A stretch of DNA of 64,000 nt from CBDBBY01 sp965203795 (lineage in GTDB: Bacteria > Pseudomonadota > Alphaproteobacteria > Rhodobacterales > Rhodobacteraceae), in contig OZ241915.1 of NCBI GenBank assembly GCA_965203795.1, forward strand, positions 682,001 to 746,000. The letters are read 5' to 3'. The number at the start of each line of letters is the position of its first letter. Position 1 is the stretch's first letter. This document shows, piece after piece, positions 44,978-54,900 of this stretch. A program made the position numbers and the translations under genes. A model generated the notes under the pieces. That model saw only the letters and a list, made by a program, of their open reading frames with translations, had not been told where the DNA came from and searched no databases.

Positions 44978-45451
44978 TTGACTATATCGAACGTGAAAGA
45001 GACGGCGAGGCGGCAGCGCGCGAGCAAGCTTGATGTCGCTGCGCGCCTGCTCGCAAGACTCGAGAATCCGCCCGAAGGGTGGATCGGCGCCATGCGAAAA
45101 GCGCTCGGAATGCCCGCGCCGGAGCTGGCGCGTCGCGTCGGCGTGACGAAAGCGGCAATTTACCAGGCGGAGCGCGGCGAGACGGAAGGCCGCTTGACGC
45201 TGAAACGAATGGAACGCATCGCCGCCGCAATGGGGGGAAGGTTCGTCTACGCCATCATTCCCGATGGCGAAGTGGAAGATGTCCTGCGCGCGCAGGCCCG
45301 CCGGAAGGCGGAAGGAATTGTGCTGCGCGCAAGCGGACACATGGCATTGGAAATGCAGTCGCTTCCGAGAGACCACAATGAGGATGAAATCGAACGGCTG
45401 GCCGACCAGTTCCTGCGGAATCGGCCGTCCGATTTATGGGCAGAGCGCTGA
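44978..45451 (+). CDS. Mobile mystery protein A, XRE-type antitoxin/regulator
   Basis: This 157-residue protein has a Cro/CI-type helix-turn-helix at about 37-70 (IGAMRKALGMPAPELARRVGVTKAAIYQAERGE) followed by a basic C-terminus. Its length and neighbour fit the mobile mystery protein A family, which is always paired with mobile mystery protein B. A TTG at 44978 has AAAAAGGATAGC upstream; a GTG at 44993 is an alternative. It probably represses the operon and restrains the Fic partner, with which it overlaps by 16 bases. Confidence 0.85.
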   Translation: MTISNVKETARRQRASKLDVAARLLARLENPPEGWIGAMRKALGMPAPELARRVGVTKAAIYQAERGETEGRLTLKRMERIAAAMGGRFVYAIIPDGEVEDVLRAQARRKAEGIVLRASGHMALEMQSLPRDHNEDEIERLADQFLRNRPSDLWAER

Positions 45452-46053
45452 TATTCGAGGACCCGGAAGGCGCGACGCCGCTGAACCCGGAAGGCCGCGA
45501 AGGCTTGAAGCACGGCCACGTTGCCACGCGCCGCGAACTCGACGCGCTTGAGCAAGCCAACATCGTTCAAGGGATGCTTTGGCTTGAACGCCGTCGGAGG
45601 AGCGGCGGGATCCTTACTCTGGACTTCCTGCAGAAACTGCACTGGCGGCTTTTTTGCGAAGTCTGGAAATGGGCCGGCAAATTCCGGACGCGGGAATCGA
45701 ATATCGGGGTTGCTCCTTGCGAGATCGCCGCTCAGCTCGAAATTCTGGTGGGCGATGCGAATTACTGGGCGGACAACCAGACTTACGGCCCTTTGGAAGC
45801 GGGCGCCCGGCTGCATCACCGCATGGTACAGATCCATCCGTTTCCTAACGGCAACGGCAGGCATGCGAGGATAGCCGCGGACGTATATTTGGCGGAATGT
45901 TTCGGCCATGCCGCAATCGATTGGGCCGGAGGAAACGACCTGCAGGAGGACTGCCCGCGAAGGGCCGAGTACCTTGCGGCGTTGCGCGACGCCGACGGCC
46001 ATAGTTTTGATCGGCTGCTGCGCTTTGTGGGAGCGCCCGGTCCGGAGGGCTGA
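45436..46053 (+). CDS. Mobile mystery protein B, Fic-domain protein
   Basis: This 205-residue Fic protein has the active-site motif HPFPNGNGRHAR (134-145) intact, with the catalytic His, the phosphate-binding loop and the Arg. ILTLDFLQKLHWRLFCEVWKWAGKFRTRESNIG is the standard Fic core preceding it. Fic enzymes transfer AMP or another nucleotide to target proteins, and such pairs behave like toxin-antitoxin modules; the target of the MmpB group is not known to me. The start overlaps the end of the regulator gene. Confidence 0.88.
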   Translation: MGRALIFEDPEGATPLNPEGREGLKHGHVATRRELDALEQANIVQGMLWLERRRRSGGILTLDFLQKLHWRLFCEVWKWAGKFRTRESNIGVAPCEIAAQLEILVGDANYWADNQTYGPLEAGARLHHRMVQIHPFPNGNGRHARIAADVYLAECFGHAAIDWAGGNDLQEDCPRRAEYLAALRDADGHSFDRLLRFVGAPGPEG

Positions 46054-46117
46054 TGGGGTCCGGCGGACAGCGGGGGAAAACCCGGTTCCGCGAGTCTCCG
46101 ATTGCGAGCGCGCGGAA

Positions 46118-47287
46118 TCAGCGCGCGAGGAGCGCACAGTTGGGAACGACGTTCGTCAGGAATTCCTCCAGCGGCAGGCACCAGATACCGTCCGACCGCA
46201 ACCGCTCACTGCCTGGATACAGAATTGCCGCTTCCGCCTCCGGATAGTCCTCGCGAAATGCCTTCAGCGAGCGGAAGTCCTCGGGGCGCACTCTGGCGGA
46301 GTTCTTGACCTCGATCGCCTGCAGCCCGCAGTCTCCGTAGACGACGAAATCGACCTCCGCTCCTGCCCGCGTCCGCCAGAAGAACACCTTCGCGTCGAAC
46401 GCGGAGTAGGCGGCCCATGCCCGCAAATGCTGCGCAACGAGGCCTTCGGCTGCCTGCCCGTCTATCTCTTCGGATCGGTCGAGCGGCCCTTTGGGTCGAA
46501 GCGATCGGAACACGCCGGCATCGAACAAGTAGAGCTTCTCGTGCCGCACGGTCGCGCGCTTCGCTCGCTTGCGGAACACCGGCAGCCGAAATGACAGCAG
46601 GAGGTCCTCGAGGATGTCGACGTATCCCGCAACGACCTTCCGCTCGACCTCGCAATCCCGCGCAACCGACGAGACGTTCAGAAGGGAGCCGTGGGAAAAG
46701 GCGATCGCCTCCAGGAATCTTGCGAACGCGCCGACGTTCCGGGTCAGGCCTTCCGCTCTCACCTCCTGTTCGAGGTAAAGGCCGGCATACGCATCCAGAA
46801 CCGCGCTCGGGTCACGCGCGCTCGCCGCCAATGGAAGCATTCCTGTGTCCAACGCTTGGGCAAGCTCGAACTTGGGCATCTCAGCGGCCATGAACGGATG
46901 CATTGTGCGATGCGCCGCCCGTCCGCCGAGCAGATTGATGCCTCCGCGGCGGAGCTTTCGGGCGCTTGATCCCGTCAGCACGAAGCGCGGCGGTGTCGGC
47001 TCTTCAAGAACGGCGTGCACCACGTTGAGCAGCTCCGGAATTCGCTGGATTTCGTCGACGACGACCGTTCTTGTTTCGCCCGCCTGCTGTGCCGGCATAC
47101 CCGCGATCAGCTCCCGCAGCCGCTCCGGCCGGGCCGCCAGGCTGCGGTGCAGGGCGGGTTCGAGCAAATCCAGATGGAGCGAATCGGGCAGCTGACTTTT
47201 CAGCCAAGTGGTCTTTCCGGTTCCTCGCGGCCCGAAGAGGAAGCAACTATGTTCGGGCATCTGGAAGAATCGACCTAGCAGTTCCAT
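46118..47287 (-). CDS. AAA ATPase with C-terminal DUF4143
   Basis: This 389-residue protein has Walker A GPRGTGKT (19-26), Walker B VVVDEIQRIPELL and sensor FVLTGSSARKL. A C-terminal DUF4143 nuclease-like domain follows: FFWRTRAGAEVDFVVYGDCGLQAIEVKNS, the E/DxD...ExK arrangement of PD-(D/E)XK folds. These proteins are common, mobile and of unknown function. I start at ATG 47287 (MELLGRFF); a start at 47299 adds 4 residues. It converges on mmpB. Confidence 0.85.
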   Translation of the reverse strand: MELLGRFFQMPEHSCFLFGPRGTGKTTWLKSQLPDSLHLDLLEPALHRSLAARPERLRELIAGMPAQQAGETRTVVVDEIQRIPELLNVVHAVLEEPTPPRFVLTGSSARKLRRGGINLLGGRAAHRTMHPFMAAEMPKFELAQALDTGMLPLAASARDPSAVLDAYAGLYLEQEVRAEGLTRNVGAFARFLEAIAFSHGSLLNVSSVARDCEVERKVVAGYVDILEDLLLSFRLPVFRKRAKRATVRHEKLYLFDAGVFRSLRPKGPLDRSEEIDGQAAEGLVAQHLRAWAAYSAFDAKVFFWRTRAGAEVDFVVYGDCGLQAIEVKNSARVRPEDFRSLKAFREDYPEAEAAILYPGSERLRSDGIWCLPLEEFLTNVVPNCALLAR

Positions 47288-47330
47288 TTCTGCACGCAAA
47301 TTGGAATAATCAATTCCAATTTGAACTGAA

Positions 47331-47567
47331 TTACGGCGGCCATGTCAACGATTGTGTTGCAACGGTTGCCAACAACGGCCGACGGCCGGGCACCCAGGCT
47401 GCAGTGCAGGGCAGGTTCAAGCGGATCGGGATCGACAAATCCGTCGGCGGATTCTGCAGCTGGGCGGGCTTCCATGCTTCCCGCTGTCCGACAAGGAACC
47501 GATCGCGTCCGGGTATCCCGAAGATCGACCTGGCAATTTCATTCTTGCGCGCGAAACGGAAAAGCAA
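47331..47567 (-). pseudogene. Degenerate copy of the DUF4143 ATPase N-terminus
   Basis: On the minus strand, ARSIFGIPGRDRFLVGQR in one frame and LEPALHCSLGARP in another line up with residues 6-55 of the adjacent ATPase (FFQMPEHSCFLFGPRG; LEPALHRSLAARP). It is a decayed second copy of the same gene start, with a frameshift, the P-loop lost and the rest missing. Confidence 0.55.
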
Positions 47568-47842
47568 ATTCCGAATCCAAGCCGATCCGTTTCCTCAACG
47601 TCAGTCGGCGCGCGCTGGCAGTGCGACGGAGATCGCTTCCGGATTTCGCAATTCATCTGTTCGGAAACCGCCCGTTTCGTGCCGGATCCTTGCGCCTCGG
47701 CCAGGCTCCACGCTTCACTTCCGCGTCGTGGCAGGCCCGGTCGGGCGCGGCATGCACGAATCGTTCATCGCTCGCCAATTCCGGTTGCCAAGCCGCTTCT
47801 TCTGCGCAACGCTGAAGCGTCAAACCGCGCTGGGAGAGGGCA
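47568..47842. other. No gene recognised upstream of the amine oxidase
   Basis: These 275 bases show only short open frames with no recognisable similarity. They probably contain further decay of the preceding ATPase relic and the promoter of the amine oxidase gene. Confidence 0.35.
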
Positions 47843-49417
47843 TTGGAACTTCAATTGACGAAAAGGACGCTTCTCCAATCGGCTGGAGCGTTCGCGGGCG
47901 GCGGCGCCGTCTACCGGATCATGGATGCCCTCGGGATGCTCGGGACGGGAGCCGCCCATGCCGCGGAGCCCGAGCTTCCGCAGGATGCCGGCGCCGGGAA
48001 GCGGGTGCTGGTTCTCGGAGCGGGGATCGCAGGGCTGACCGCGACCTACCAGCTTTCCAAATCGGGATTCGAATGCGTCGTGCTTGAGGCGACCGGGCGT
48101 CCGGGCGGCCGAAGCCTCACCGTCCGGGCGGGAGATTCCGTAACGGAGCTGGACAGCCGCCAGACCGTGGATTTCGACAGCGGCGAAAACATGTACGCCA
48201 ACATGGGGCCGGCGCGCATTCCGCATCACCACCGGACGGTGCTCGGCTATTGCAAGCGGTTCGGCGTGCCTCTGGAGATGTTCGCGAATGACAACAGGGC
48301 CGCGCTGTTCCACAATAAGGATCGGTTCGGCGGAAGCCCGATGGTCGCGCGCCGGGTTCGCACCGATGTCCGCGGCTATCTCTCTGAGCTGCTCGCCAAG
48401 GCGGTCAACAGGAACGCGTTGGACGACGCGCTCACCGGCGAAGAGAAGGAGCGGGTGCTCGGCTTGTTGAGGTCGTACGGCTCCCTCGATCCGGACGATC
48501 TGCTGTACAAGGGATCGGCGCGCGCCGGATATGCCGGAGCGACCGTCAACCAAGGAATGGAAAAGGGTCCGATCAACGACAAGCTGGATTTCAGCGAACT
48601 CCTGCGCTCGGAGTTCTGGGAGTACAAGATCAACTTCGCCGAAGGTCTGAACCAAGGCCCGACCATGCTTCAGCCGGTCGGCGGCATGGATCGGATCGTG
48701 GAGGCCTTCATGCGACGGGTCGGCCAATTGGTCAGGTACGAAAGCGAAGTCCGGGAAATCCGGCATGCGGGAACCGGCGGCGCCCGGGTCGTTTTCCTCG
48801 ATCGCGCGAGCGGCAAGGAGGAGGCGCTGGAGGCGGATTTCGTGGTCTGCACTGTTCCCGCCTCGGTGCTGCGCGGGATTTCCAACGATTTCTCGACGGA
48901 GACCAAGGCGGCAATAGATTCGATACAGTACAATCCTTCGATGAAAATCGGGTTCCAGGCGCGCCGTCGCTTCTGGGAGGACGAGCACGCCATCTATGGC
49001 GGCATCTCCTGGACCGATCAGGACATCACCCAAATCTGGTATCCGGCTGGCGGATTCCACGAGCCAAAAGGGATCCTGATGGGCGCATACATTTGGGACG
49101 ACGATGCGTACGCGCGGTACGAGGCGATGTCGCCGGCCCGCAGGCTCGAATCGGCGGCCGAGGAAGGCGGGCGCCTGCATCAAGGATACGGACCGGAACT
49201 GGAAAGCGGCGTCTCGGTCGCTTGGTCGAAGGTGCCCTACCAGCTGGGCGCTTGGGCGACCTCAAGCACCACAGCGCCAGCGGAGCTCAGAAAACCCGAC
49301 GGGGTCGTGTATTTCACAGGGGAGCACATGACGGACCTGCCCGGCTGGCAGGAGGGATCGATGTTGTCCGCCCATGCCGCTGTAAGCGCGATAGGCGAAC
49401 GGGCATTGGCGAACTGA
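47843..49417 (+). CDS. Exported flavin amine oxidase (L-amino-acid oxidase type)
   Basis: This 524-residue FAD enzyme has a Rossmann motif VLVLGAGIAGL (55-65), the GG-doublet region EATGRPGGRSLTVR and a C-terminal YFTGEHMTDLPGWQEGSMLSAHAA that closes the FAD site. This is the monoamine-oxidase/L-amino-acid-oxidase family, producing imine, hydrogen peroxide and ammonia. The N-terminus (TKRTLLQSAGAFAGGGAVYR ... GAAHAAEP) looks like a Tat-type signal, with KR instead of RR. The TTG start is supported by GGGAGAGGG just upstream. It converges on the antiporter gene with 3 bases between stops. Confidence 0.85.
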   Translation: MELQLTKRTLLQSAGAFAGGGAVYRIMDALGMLGTGAAHAAEPELPQDAGAGKRVLVLGAGIAGLTATYQLSKSGFECVVLEATGRPGGRSLTVRAGDSVTELDSRQTVDFDSGENMYANMGPARIPHHHRTVLGYCKRFGVPLEMFANDNRAALFHNKDRFGGSPMVARRVRTDVRGYLSELLAKAVNRNALDDALTGEEKERVLGLLRSYGSLDPDDLLYKGSARAGYAGATVNQGMEKGPINDKLDFSELLRSEFWEYKINFAEGLNQGPTMLQPVGGMDRIVEAFMRRVGQLVRYESEVREIRHAGTGGARVVFLDRASGKEEALEADFVVCTVPASVLRGISNDFSTETKAAIDSIQYNPSMKIGFQARRRFWEDEHAIYGGISWTDQDITQIWYPAGGFHEPKGILMGAYIWDDDAYARYEAMSPARRLESAAEEGGRLHQGYGPELESGVSVAWSKVPYQLGAWATSSTTAPAELRKPDGVVYFTGEHMTDLPGWQEGSMLSAHAAVSAIGERALAN

Positions 49418-49420
49418 CGC

Positions 49421-51490
49421 TCAGCTCTTCCTGCGCGGGAACATCGACAGCGCGCTTCGCGATTTGATCGCCTTGGCGAACCGGTCCGCCGTCCTCGCCG
49501 GCGCGAAGCGCGCCCACGACCGTGTTGGCGGAGACGAAGGCGCTGCGGCAGGCTTCTCCTCCTGCTCGAGTTCCTCGGGGTCCGTCAAGGCGTCGTCCTC
49601 GTAGTCGGGCTCGCGCGGGAATTCGATTCCTTCGAACTGCGCGCCGAACCCGGCTTTGATCTCTTGGTCTAGTTCGACCATGCGCTTCACGTAGGTTTCG
49701 TTCTCGTCGATGGGGATTTCGGGATCCCAGACCGCCGCCAGCTCGCGGGCCGACCTGCGTTCGTAGTGGGTATAGGTTCTGGCCCTTCGCCGGGCCTCCT
49801 CCTCGGAGATGCCCATTTTCTGGAGAATGTACCTTCCCGCCCGAAGCGAGCTGTCGAAAACCTCAAGAACGATCTCGCTTGAGCCGGCTTGGTAAAGCTT
49901 GAAGAAATCCTCGCGCGTCCGGGCGCGGGATACGATGTAGAGGTCCGGCCGGCGCCTGCGCGCGTACTGCACGATGTTGAGGACTCCTTCCGAGGAGTCG
50001 ATCGCGACGACCAGCGCCTCCGCATGCTGAAGGCCTGCTCCCTCCAGCAGTTCGGGGCGGCTTGGATCGCCCAAGTAGGCCTTGAAGCCGCGGCGGCGGG
50101 CCATGTTGATCGCCTTGATGTTGGTGTCGAGCACGACGGTCTTGAATCCGTTGACGCCCACGAGGCGGTTCACCGTGTTTCCGAACCTGCCGACGCCCGC
50201 GACGATGATGGGGCCGAGGTCGCTGATCTCCTCGTCGGGCAGCCGGTCGGGCGGATCCCCGATCCGCTTTGCCAAATACTCGTATCCGATGAACAGCGCC
50301 GGGGTCAGGACCATCGACATCGTTGCGACGAGTATCAGGGTCTCGGCGCGGCTCGAGGCGATCCCGCCAGTCTGCTGCATGAAATTGAAAAGTATGAAGG
50401 CAAACTCGCCGGACTGGGCCAGCCCCAGCGTGAACAGCCATTGGTCGCGCCCCCGGAGTCCGAACAGCCGCGCAAGGAACAGCAGCACCGCTGCCTTGAT
50501 CAGTATCAGCAGCAGGGTCATGCCTAGGATCGGAAAGAATTCCGCGTACAGCAGGCTGAAATTGATGTCCGCCCCGACCATGATGAAGAACAGCCCGAGC
50601 AGCAGCCCCTTGAAGGGGGCGATGTTCGACTCCATCTCATGCCGGAACTCGGAGTTCGCCAGCATGACGCCGGCAAGAAAGGTCCCGAGGGCGGGCGACA
50701 GGCCGACGAGGCTCATGATGAGGGCGGTCACCACCACCAGGAACAGGGTTGCGGCCGTCGAAATCTCCAGAAGCCCGGCATTGGCGATGTAGCGGAACAG
50801 CGGACGGATCAGGAAATGCCCGCCAAGAATGATGAACGCTATCGAGGCGGCCATGATTCCGGCGACGATCAGCGGCGGCAGGCTGTCCAGGAACGCCTGA
50901 GCGATTTCGACGCCTTCGCCGCCCGCAGCTCCGCCTCCGTGCGCGGCGTCCGCGACAGCGCTTTCGCGTTCGACGTTGCCTCCGGCCAGCAGCGGAATGA
51001 CGATCAGCATCGGAATGACGGCGACATCCTGCGTCAGAAGGACGGAGAGGCTCGACCGCCCGCCATCGGTTTGAGTAAGCCGCTTCTCGGAGAGCGTCTG
51101 CAGCACGATGGCCGTGGACGAAAGCGCCAGCGCCATCCCGATTCCGATGGCCACCGCGAACGTCATGCCGAACAGCATGGCCGCCCCCGCCAGCAGGGCC
51201 GTCGTGATCGCGATCTGGAGTCCGCCCAGCCCGATCAGCCTGTGCCTCATTTCCCAGAGCGACTTCGGCTCGAGCTCGAGGCCGATCACGAACATGAGCA
51301 TGACGATGCCGAACTCCGCGAATCCGTGGAGGGTGCCGGGATTGAAGTGCAGCAGCCCGCTGATCTGGCCGATGATGATGCCGGCGATCAGGTAGCCGAG
51401 CACCGAGCCGAGCCCGATTCTCTTCGCGAGCGGGACGGCCACCACGGCGGCGGCAAGGAAAACTGTTGCAAGAAGCAGAAACGAAGACAT
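49421..51490 (-). CDS. KefB/C-type monovalent-cation:proton antiporter
   Basis: This 689-residue protein has about 12-13 membrane helices of the CPA2 family (GYLIAGIIIGQISGL, LALSSTAIVLQTL, LTQDVAVIPMLIVIP, MLANSEFRHEMESNIAPFKGLLLGLFFIMVGADI). A soluble TrkA-N/RCK domain follows from about 420 (GVGRFGNTVNRLVGVNG, GDPSRPELLEGAGL) and a charged tail of about 60 residues that extends beyond the usual length. K+ efflux regulated by ligand binding to the RCK domain is the known role of the family; no KefF/KefG-like ancillary subunit is adjacent. Confidence 0.9.
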   Translation of the reverse strand: MSSFLLLATVFLAAAVVAVPLAKRIGLGSVLGYLIAGIIIGQISGLLHFNPGTLHGFAEFGIVMLMFVIGLELEPKSLWEMRHRLIGLGGLQIAITTALLAGAAMLFGMTFAVAIGIGMALALSSTAIVLQTLSEKRLTQTDGGRSSLSVLLTQDVAVIPMLIVIPLLAGGNVERESAVADAAHGGGAAGGEGVEIAQAFLDSLPPLIVAGIMAASIAFIILGGHFLIRPLFRYIANAGLLEISTAATLFLVVVTALIMSLVGLSPALGTFLAGVMLANSEFRHEMESNIAPFKGLLLGLFFIMVGADINFSLLYAEFFPILGMTLLLILIKAAVLLFLARLFGLRGRDQWLFTLGLAQSGEFAFILFNFMQQTGGIASSRAETLILVATMSMVLTPALFIGYEYLAKRIGDPPDRLPDEEISDLGPIIVAGVGRFGNTVNRLVGVNGFKTVVLDTNIKAINMARRRGFKAYLGDPSRPELLEGAGLQHAEALVVAIDSSEGVLNIVQYARRRRPDLYIVSRARTREDFFKLYQAGSSEIVLEVFDSSLRAGRYILQKMGISEEEARRRARTYTHYERRSARELAAVWDPEIPIDENETYVKRMVELDQEIKAGFGAQFEGIEFPREPDYEDDALTDPEELEQEEKPAAAPSSPPTRSWARFAPARTADRFAKAIKSRSALSMFPRRKS

Positions 51491-51992
51491 GTGTCAGCCC
51501 GAAGGACGGCGGAGGCGCGAACGGCACATTCCCGCCCGGCGTGCATGGCCTTCCGGCATTGCCGCGATGCCCGTCGATCCGCCGGGGACCGGCGCGACGA
51601 GCGTCGCGCGGTCCCGACCGGCAATCAAGCTGCGTGCGTCGGCATTGCGGTTGTTCATTATCGGCGACAGCAGGGCGGCCCCCCGCGCCAACCTGCTTGA
51701 ACGGAACGAAGATTCAAAGGGCTGACGGCAATTTGCGCGAAAATTTGATGTCGGTGCGAATTTCTTGCAACAGTTCGCGAAGTTCAGGCGGACCTGCAGC
51801 CCCTATGGTCCGGGTCGGCAGGACCGCGGTTCGAGGATCCGGTCTCCGATTGCTTTCCATCCTCGGCGGAGGCGGCACCGTCCGTCCGTTGCCGTCGGCT
51901 TGCGGATTTCACCGCCCAAGAGTTAAATCCGGCGGCGAATGCGCAGGTGGTCTTGCCGCCGCTGGTTGGCCTGCATCGAACGGGATAGTCCG
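51491..51992. other. Intergenic region upstream of the reductive dehalogenase, no gene seen
   Basis: These 502 bases separate the divergent antiporter and dehalogenase genes and must hold both promoters. I looked for a cobalamin riboswitch (GAGCCNGGAGACCTGCC-like B12 box) and found none, and no tRNA or clear ORF. A Shine-Dalgarno is not obvious in front of the GTG at 51993. Confidence 0.4.
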
Positions 51993-54900
51993 GTGAAGTA
52001 TTTCACGAACAAGAGGCGGCCGTTCGATCTTGGCCCCTTTCCGCTTGAGCGGCTGCGCCGGACCAGCGTCGGCGTCGATTTCTACGAAGTCCCGGACATG
52101 CCCGAAATGGATTTCAGCGTACATGCGCCGGAATCAATCGCGCACGCGATCGCCCGCTTTTTGGCGATGATGGACACCGTCAGGGACGGCAAGATCGATC
52201 ACGGCCGGGCGGAGATTCCCGACGATCCCCACGAACGCTCCAGGCACATGAAGTCCGCCAGCTACTATTTCGACGCGTCGATGGTCGGGATCGCGGAACT
52301 TCAGCCGGAGCACTTCCTGGCGAAGCCGCGCCGGAATCCGATGATCGACGGCATCAGGTCGGAACTGGAAGCGGGCCAGCCCACGACCTACGCGGCGGGC
52401 GTCGATGCGATCTACGCCGACATACTCGCTGCGTCCCGCAGCGCCCCCGGCCCGCTGGACGGCCACACGCATGCGATCGTGTTCCTAGTCGAATTCACGC
52501 GGGATCCGTACCCGTCCGAGCCCGGCACCGAATGGTTCGCGGGCACGCAGCCCGAGCGCGCCGCGCTCCTGACCGCCAACACGGCGGTGGTCATTGCGAA
52601 CTACATCAGGATGCTCGGCTTCCGGGCCCGGTCCCATACGCCGACGACCACCGAGGTCGATCTGAACCGGCTCGGCGTGTCGGCGGGCCTGTGCGGCGTC
52701 GTCAAGGGCGCTCTTGAGAACGCGTTCGTCGGGAAGAGATTCGGCCTTGCGGCCGTGACGACCGAGCTTGCGCTGGAGCCGGACCTGCCCGTCGGCCCGA
52801 ACGCAGGCCGGTTCGGCCTCAACAGCCATGGCCCCGGCTGGTGGGCCGGTTCCGCGGCGGAGCGCCGCGCCGCGACTTCCGTGCCATTCCGCTCGCGCCC
52901 CTTCAGGCTCGGTCCGCATCCGTTCGAAACAGTCAAGCGCGTCGAAGCGCCGACAACCTTCATCGACGAGCAGCGGGTGCCCCGGTTTCCGAAGCGGGCC
53001 GACTTCTTCGCGCGCGCCCTGTTCGGCGACATGGGCAAAGCGGTGCAGGAAGCCGCCAAAGGCGGATACTACGTCATGAAGAGCCCGATAGGCGGCTGCG
53101 CGAGGCGGGCGCTCGGGGCGCTGCTGCTGCTGCAGTTCGGGGACGCTCGGGGGCCTGTCCATCCGGACGCAGCCGATTCCCAGCGGAATGCCGCCAATAT
53201 CAAAGGCACCTCGTACTATCTGGCGACCGACGCAGTCGGCCTCTCCAGAGCGCCGGATTGGGTCTACTACTCGCACGACTCGGGCGGAAACCCGCTCGAG
53301 CCCTACCACGACAATGCCGTCTCGATGCTGTTCGACCAAGGCTACGACACCATGGACGGCGCGTCCGGGGACGACTGGATATCGGTGGCGCAATCCATGC
53401 GCGCTTACCTGCGCTTCTCGCTGATCGGCGGCGTCCTGGCGGAGCAGATCAGGAGGCTCGGCTACTCGGCCCGCGTGCACTCGGTGCTCGACAGCGAGGT
53501 TCTGCAGCCGCCACTGCTGCTGCTTTCCGGGCTCGGCGAGGTGAGCAGGATCGGGGAGGTCATCCTCAATCCGTTTCTCGGCCCGAGGCTCAAGTCCGGA
53601 ACCGTGACGACATCCATGCCGATGGTTAGCGACAAGCCCATCGACTTCGGCCTCCAGAACTTCTGCGAATCCTGCAACAAGTGCGCCAGGGAATGCCCGT
53701 CCGGTGCCATCACTGCCGGCCCCAAGCTGATGTACAACGGCTACGAGATCTGGAAGTCGGACGCGGAGAAGTGCACGCGGTACCGGCTTACGAATTCCGC
53801 CGGCGGCATGTGCGGCCGCTGCATGAAGACCTGCCCTTGGAACCTTGAGGGGCTGTTCTCGGACGGCGCGTTCCGCTGGATGGCGGTGAATGCGCCGAAA
53901 TCCGCTGGCGTCCTTGCCGCGCTTGACGACCGGCTTGGCCGGGGCGGCATGAACCCGATCAAGAAGTGGTGGTGGGACGTGGAGCTCGACCGGGAGGCAG
54001 GCCGATACGTCCGTGCCAAGGCGACCAACGAGCGCGGGCTTCAGCGGGAGCTGGATCTCAAATACGACGATCAGACGCTTGCCGTGTATCCTGCCGACCT
54101 GATGCCGCCGCCGTATCCGATCGTGCACCCGCTTGAGCGCGAGGAGGGCATCAGGCGCTACCGCGAAATGCTTGAGCCCGGCGAGTACTTGCGGCGTCTC
54201 GAAAACGGCGAGACCGAAGGGCTTGCGCCCCGGCCAGCGCCGAACGACGGCCCTCCGCCAGTTGTGCGGGTTATCGTGTCCAAGCGGGAGGATCTCAACG
54301 ATGACACGGTCAGGTTCGAGTTGACTCTGCCCGGCGGCAAGCCGCTGCCCGAATTCGAGGCGGGTGCCCATGTCGATGTGGTCGTGTCGCCGGAGTTCCA
54401 AAGGCAGTTCTCGCTTGCTGGCGATCCCCGGGATCGCAGCAAATACGTCTTGGGAGTCTTGAAGGAGGCGAACGGGAGAGGCGGCTCGAACCTCATGCAC
54501 CGGATTTTCCGAGAAGGCCGGAAGACGTTCGTGTCCCTGCCGAGGAACCACTTCCCGCTGGTGGAGACTGCGGAGCTTTCGATTCTGATGGCGGGCGGCA
54601 TTGGCGTCACGCCGCTCATGTCGATGGCGCACAGGCTGCATGCGCGCGGCAGCGAGTTCTTCCTCCATTGCAGCGCGAAGTCCGAGAAGGCCTTCGGGTT
54701 CGGGGATGAGCTTCGCAGCACGGAATGGAGCGACCGGGTGTTCTTCCACTTTTCGGAGGACGGCAATCGCGCCCGCTTCGACGAGCTGGTTCCGATCCAC
54801 CGCGACGGCTTCCGGCTCTACGCCTGCGGCAGCGACCGATACATGGATGCCGTGTTCGAGGCCGCAGTGGCGAAAGGATGGCCGGAAGAGCACCTGTTCA

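Noticed and set aside
51491..51992. Possible cobalamin riboswitch upstream of the reductive dehalogenase
   Set aside because: I found no B12-box or pairing core. The region gives only short unrelated hairpins.
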